Below, piece after piece: positions 61,617 to 64,000 of a stretch of 64,000 nucleotides of DNA. Each line of letters opens with the position of its first letter. Position 1 is the stretch's first letter. The stretch spans positions 1 to 64,000 of the forward strand of contig JANYHF010000004.1 in NCBI GenBank assembly GCA_025359185.1. Reading direction: 5' to 3'. This stretch comes from Hyphomicrobiaceae bacterium. GTDB taxonomy: Bacteria; Pseudomonadota; Alphaproteobacteria; Rhizobiales; Hyphomicrobiaceae. The position numbers were made by a program, and so were the translations under genes. The notes beneath the pieces were generated by a model. The model saw nothing but the letters and a program-made list of their open reading frames with translations. It had not been told where the DNA came from and did not search any database.

Positions 61617-63695
61617 ATGACAACCGCCACACTCAATCCACCAGCGCGTGCGGACATCCAGCTTGCCCCCAGCCTCGCGCTGTGGCTGGCGCTGCTGGCG
61701 TTTACAGCTGTTTGCCTGGCTTTGCGCGACGCGCTGCCGTGGCTGGTGACATACCCGAAGGACTGGGTGCTGCCTGCCGCCACCTGGATCAACGTCGCGG
61801 CCGATGCCTTTGTGGCGCTGTTCCGGCCGGTGTTCCGCGCCATTTCGGCGGGGCTGGATATGCCGATGCGCGCTATCCAGGTAGTGTTGCAATGGCTGCC
61901 ATGGCCGGTAGTAATGGTGGCGATGGCCGCGATTTCGCTGCGCGCCAGCGGTCCCAAGCTGGCAGTCTTTGCGTTGATCACGCTCGTGTATGTTCTTGGT
62001 ACCGGCTATTGGCGCCACAGCATGAACACGTTGGCGCTTGTGCTCTTGGCGGTGCCGGTCTCAGTAACGATAGGCTTTGCGTTGGGTGTCATCGCGCACC
62101 GGCTGCCGCGCGCGCGCGGGGGCATCAATGCCTGCCTCGACCTCATGCAAACGGTGCCCGCCTTCGCCTATCTTATCCCGCTGCTGCTGCTGTTCGGCTT
62201 CGGCCCCGTGGTCGGCCTCATCGCCAGCGCAATATACGCGGTGCCACCAATGGTGCGCAACACGATGCTCGGGCTGGAAATGGTGCCAGAACCGCTGAAG
62301 GAAGCGGGGCTGACCTCAGGGTGCACCAAGCGCCAGCTGTTCTGGCTGGTGGAGGTGCCGCAAGCGCTGCCGCAGATCCTCGTCGGCATCAACCAGACCA
62401 CCATGGCCGCCTTCAGCATGGTGATCGTGGCCGCGATCATCGGCGGTTTCGAGGATGTCGGCTGGGAGGTGTTGTCCTCGATGCGCAAAGCCCAGTTCGG
62501 GCAGAGTCTCCTGTCTGGCGGCGTCATCGCACTGCTGGCGATCCTCATCGACCGGATCACACTTGGGTTTGCGCAAGAGCACTCGCCGGGACGGGGCTGG
62601 ATTTCGCTGCGCGGCCTCGCAGGCGGGCTGGCCGGGTGTCTGCTGGCGGCGCTGGCGCTGCGCCAGTTCATGCCCGAACTCAGCAATCCGGTGCCCGGAT
62701 CCCTCTGGCTGCCGCAGCTCAACGCCGTCAACCAGGTGCTGCTGAATTTCGTGCGCGATCACGCCGACACGCTGGAAGGCATAAAAGACACGGCCTTTTA
62801 TTGCCTCATGCTGCCGTTGAAGGTTGGCATCGTGGGCTCGGCCACACCGGCCATCTGGGGCTTCACACTGGGGCCGGTCCTGACCGCCGCATACGCCCTG
62901 CTGATCGCGGCCCTTACGGCGCTGGCCACGTCACGAGCGAGCTGGGCGGCGGGTGTTGCCGTGATCGTTGGCGGCATCATCCTGTTCTTCGGGTTCACGG
63001 GCTTTCCCTGGCCCGCCATGATAGCGCTTGCCGGTGGTTTGGCGTGGTGCGCTGGAGGCCGGCCGGTCGCCATCTTCGCCGTGCTCAGCCTGCTGTTCAT
63101 TCTGTTGACGGGCTTATGGCCGTTTCTGATGCAGTCGGCCTATTTGTGTGCGCTGGCCGTGGCGCTGTGCCTGCTGATTGGGGGCGGGCTCGGCATCTGG
63201 GCATCGCAGAACGACCGCGTGTCGGCAGTGCTGCGGCCCATCAACGACACGCTGCAAACCATGCCACAATTCGTGTTCCTGATCCCGGCGCTGATGTTCT
63301 TCAAGGTCGGCGACTTCACGGCGCTGATTGCGGTGATGCTCTATGCCATCGTGCCGCCGATCCGCTATGTCGAACATGGCTTGCGTAATGTGCGCGCCGA
63401 TGTGGTGGAGGCAGCAAGGCAGATGGGCTCAACGCCAAGCCAGCTGCTCTGGCAGGTGAAGCTACCGATGGCGCTGCCGGTGATCATGCTGGGGCTAAAC
63501 CAGACCATCAACGCGGGCCTGTCGATGCTGGCGATTGCCGCCATGGTGGGGACGCGCGATCTCGGCCAACAGGTCTATGTGGCGCTTGGCAAGGCCGATA
63601 CCGGGCTAGGGCTGATCGCGGGGCTGGCAATTGCGCTGGTGGCGATGATGTCGGACCGGATCATTCAGGCGTGGAGCAAGCAGCAAGCCGCTTAG
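61617..63695 (+). CDS. Fused double permease of a glycine-betaine-type ABC transporter
   Basis: 692 residues with two BPD-type permease domains in tandem. Each has the EAA-loop signature: KEAGLTSGCTKRQLFWLVEV, PQALPQILVGINQ in the first half and VEAARQMGSTPSQLLWQVKL, PMALPVIMLGLNQ in the second. About twelve membrane spans in all. Together with the upstream binding protein it imports an osmoprotectant-like compound; the ATPase is not in the window. ATG at 61617 avoids translation of the palindromic repeat. Confidence 0.92.
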   Translation: MTTATLNPPARADIQLAPSLALWLALLAFTAVCLALRDALPWLVTYPKDWVLPAATWINVAADAFVALFRPVFRAISAGLDMPMRAIQVVLQWLPWPVVMVAMAAISLRASGPKLAVFALITLVYVLGTGYWRHSMNTLALVLLAVPVSVTIGFALGVIAHRLPRARGGINACLDLMQTVPAFAYLIPLLLLFGFGPVVGLIASAIYAVPPMVRNTMLGLEMVPEPLKEAGLTSGCTKRQLFWLVEVPQALPQILVGINQTTMAAFSMVIVAAIIGGFEDVGWEVLSSMRKAQFGQSLLSGGVIALLAILIDRITLGFAQEHSPGRGWISLRGLAGGLAGCLLAALALRQFMPELSNPVPGSLWLPQLNAVNQVLLNFVRDHADTLEGIKDTAFYCLMLPLKVGIVGSATPAIWGFTLGPVLTAAYALLIAALTALATSRASWAAGVAVIVGGIILFFGFTGFPWPAMIALAGGLAWCAGGRPVAIFAVLSLLFILLTGLWPFLMQSAYLCALAVALCLLIGGGLGIWASQNDRVSAVLRPINDTLQTMPQFVFLIPALMFFKVGDFTALIAVMLYAIVPPIRYVEHGLRNVRADVVEAARQMGSTPSQLLWQVKLPMALPVIMLGLNQTINAGLSMLAIAAMVGTRDLGQQVYVALGKADTGLGLIAGLAIALVAMMSDRIIQAWSKQQAA

Positions 63696-63717
63696 GCGAC
63701 GCTGGGACCGTGCGCGT

Positions 63718-64000
63718 TCATCTTGGTGCAGCTGGTACGATCTTGCAGCCGGGCAACGTTCTCAGCCCCTCTTCAGGGCCGGCGGGGGAATAAACAACAT
63801 AGACCGTCAGCGGCCCCGCGCCGGTGTTAACCGTCGAATGAAAGCGGCTCGCTGGCACGAACACCGAACAGCCGGGGCCAACCTCGTGCGTGACCGGCTG
63901 ACCATCGGTGTCCTCGACCATCTGCGTGCCTTGGCCCGAGATCACGTGGATGATCTCCTCGGCGCCCGGATGATTGTGCCGCGCATGGCCGCCTCCCGGC
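63718..64000 (-). CDS. Cupin-domain protein, 5' part beyond the window
   Basis: The minus-strand frame is open to the right edge, giving 93 C-terminal residues. GGHARHNHPGAEEIIHVISG carries the H-x-H and Glu ligands of the first cupin motif, and GPGCSVFVPASRFHSTVNTG the second. A single-domain metal-binding cupin of unknown substrate; convergent with the permease gene. Confidence 0.85.
   Translation of the reverse strand, partial: PGGGHARHNHPGAEEIIHVISGQGTQMVEDTDGQPVTHEVGPGCSVFVPASRFHSTVNTGAGPLTVYVVYSPAGPEEGLRTLPGCKIVPAAPR

Noticed and set aside
61682-63388. 568-residue plus-strand ORF
   Set aside because: Out-of-frame shadow of the fused permease, Ala/Arg-rich with no membrane spans.

Overview
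The window looks like chromosomal DNA of a high-GC alphaproteobacterium, most likely of the order Hyphomicrobiales (Rhizobiales). The support is a FeuP/FeuQ two-component pair preceded by a small exported FeuN-like protein, the rhizobial gene order degP - response regulator - sensor kinase - glnE, and an RcGTA-type gene transfer agent cluster with host-like codon use. Species cannot be told from the sequence alone. No rRNA, tRNA or CRISPR array was recognised.

Layout. 1-1260: 5' part of an IS256-family insertion sequence that runs off the left edge. 1386-3458: small membrane protein, MATE exporter and a yeast-type cytosine deaminase. 3612-11920: a sugar/sugar-acid oxidation set (FAH-family enzyme, UxaA/GarD-family dehydratase, aldo/keto reductase, FucU-type mutarotase), split by an asparagine-synthase-like protein and a glycosyltransferase. 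12312-14507: a secreted AlgE-type mannuronan C5-epimerase with RTX repeats and all key catalytic residues. 14537-18676: a DUF1254/DUF1214 gene pair, a class A penicillin-binding protein and a YcgN-type Cys-rich protein.

18677-20544 is an accessory stretch with simple repeats, palindromic elements and an Imm1-like immunity gene. 20545-41250 is a nearly complete RcGTA-like structural cluster: small and large terminase, portal, protease, capsid, connectors, tail, tape measure, hub, two fibre-like genes and a lysis gene. The lysis gene is frameshifted, and its 3' end may be read separately as a holin-like protein. A 1.3-kb accessory insert sits between portal and protease, and a remnant of a second Imm1-like gene sits between the terminase genes. 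A strong terminator closes the cluster.

41368-51752: feuN-like/feuP/feuQ, a glycine-zipper lipoprotein, a solitary ccmE, degP, a second two-component pair and glnE. The neighbours ccmI, ccmF and ccmH expected beside ccmE are absent. A 270-bp compound palindrome starts exactly at the glnE stop codon.

52115-58456: a LuxR-type regulator with an FMN reductase, divergent from an acetone carboxylase operon (acxABC). 58565-60295 holds two short-chain dehydrogenases, 60369-63695 a glycine-betaine-type ABC binding protein and a fused double permease without an ATPase gene, and the right edge cuts a cupin gene. Palindromic intergenic repeats recur from about 20 kb to the right end, several overlapping or abutting stop codons.
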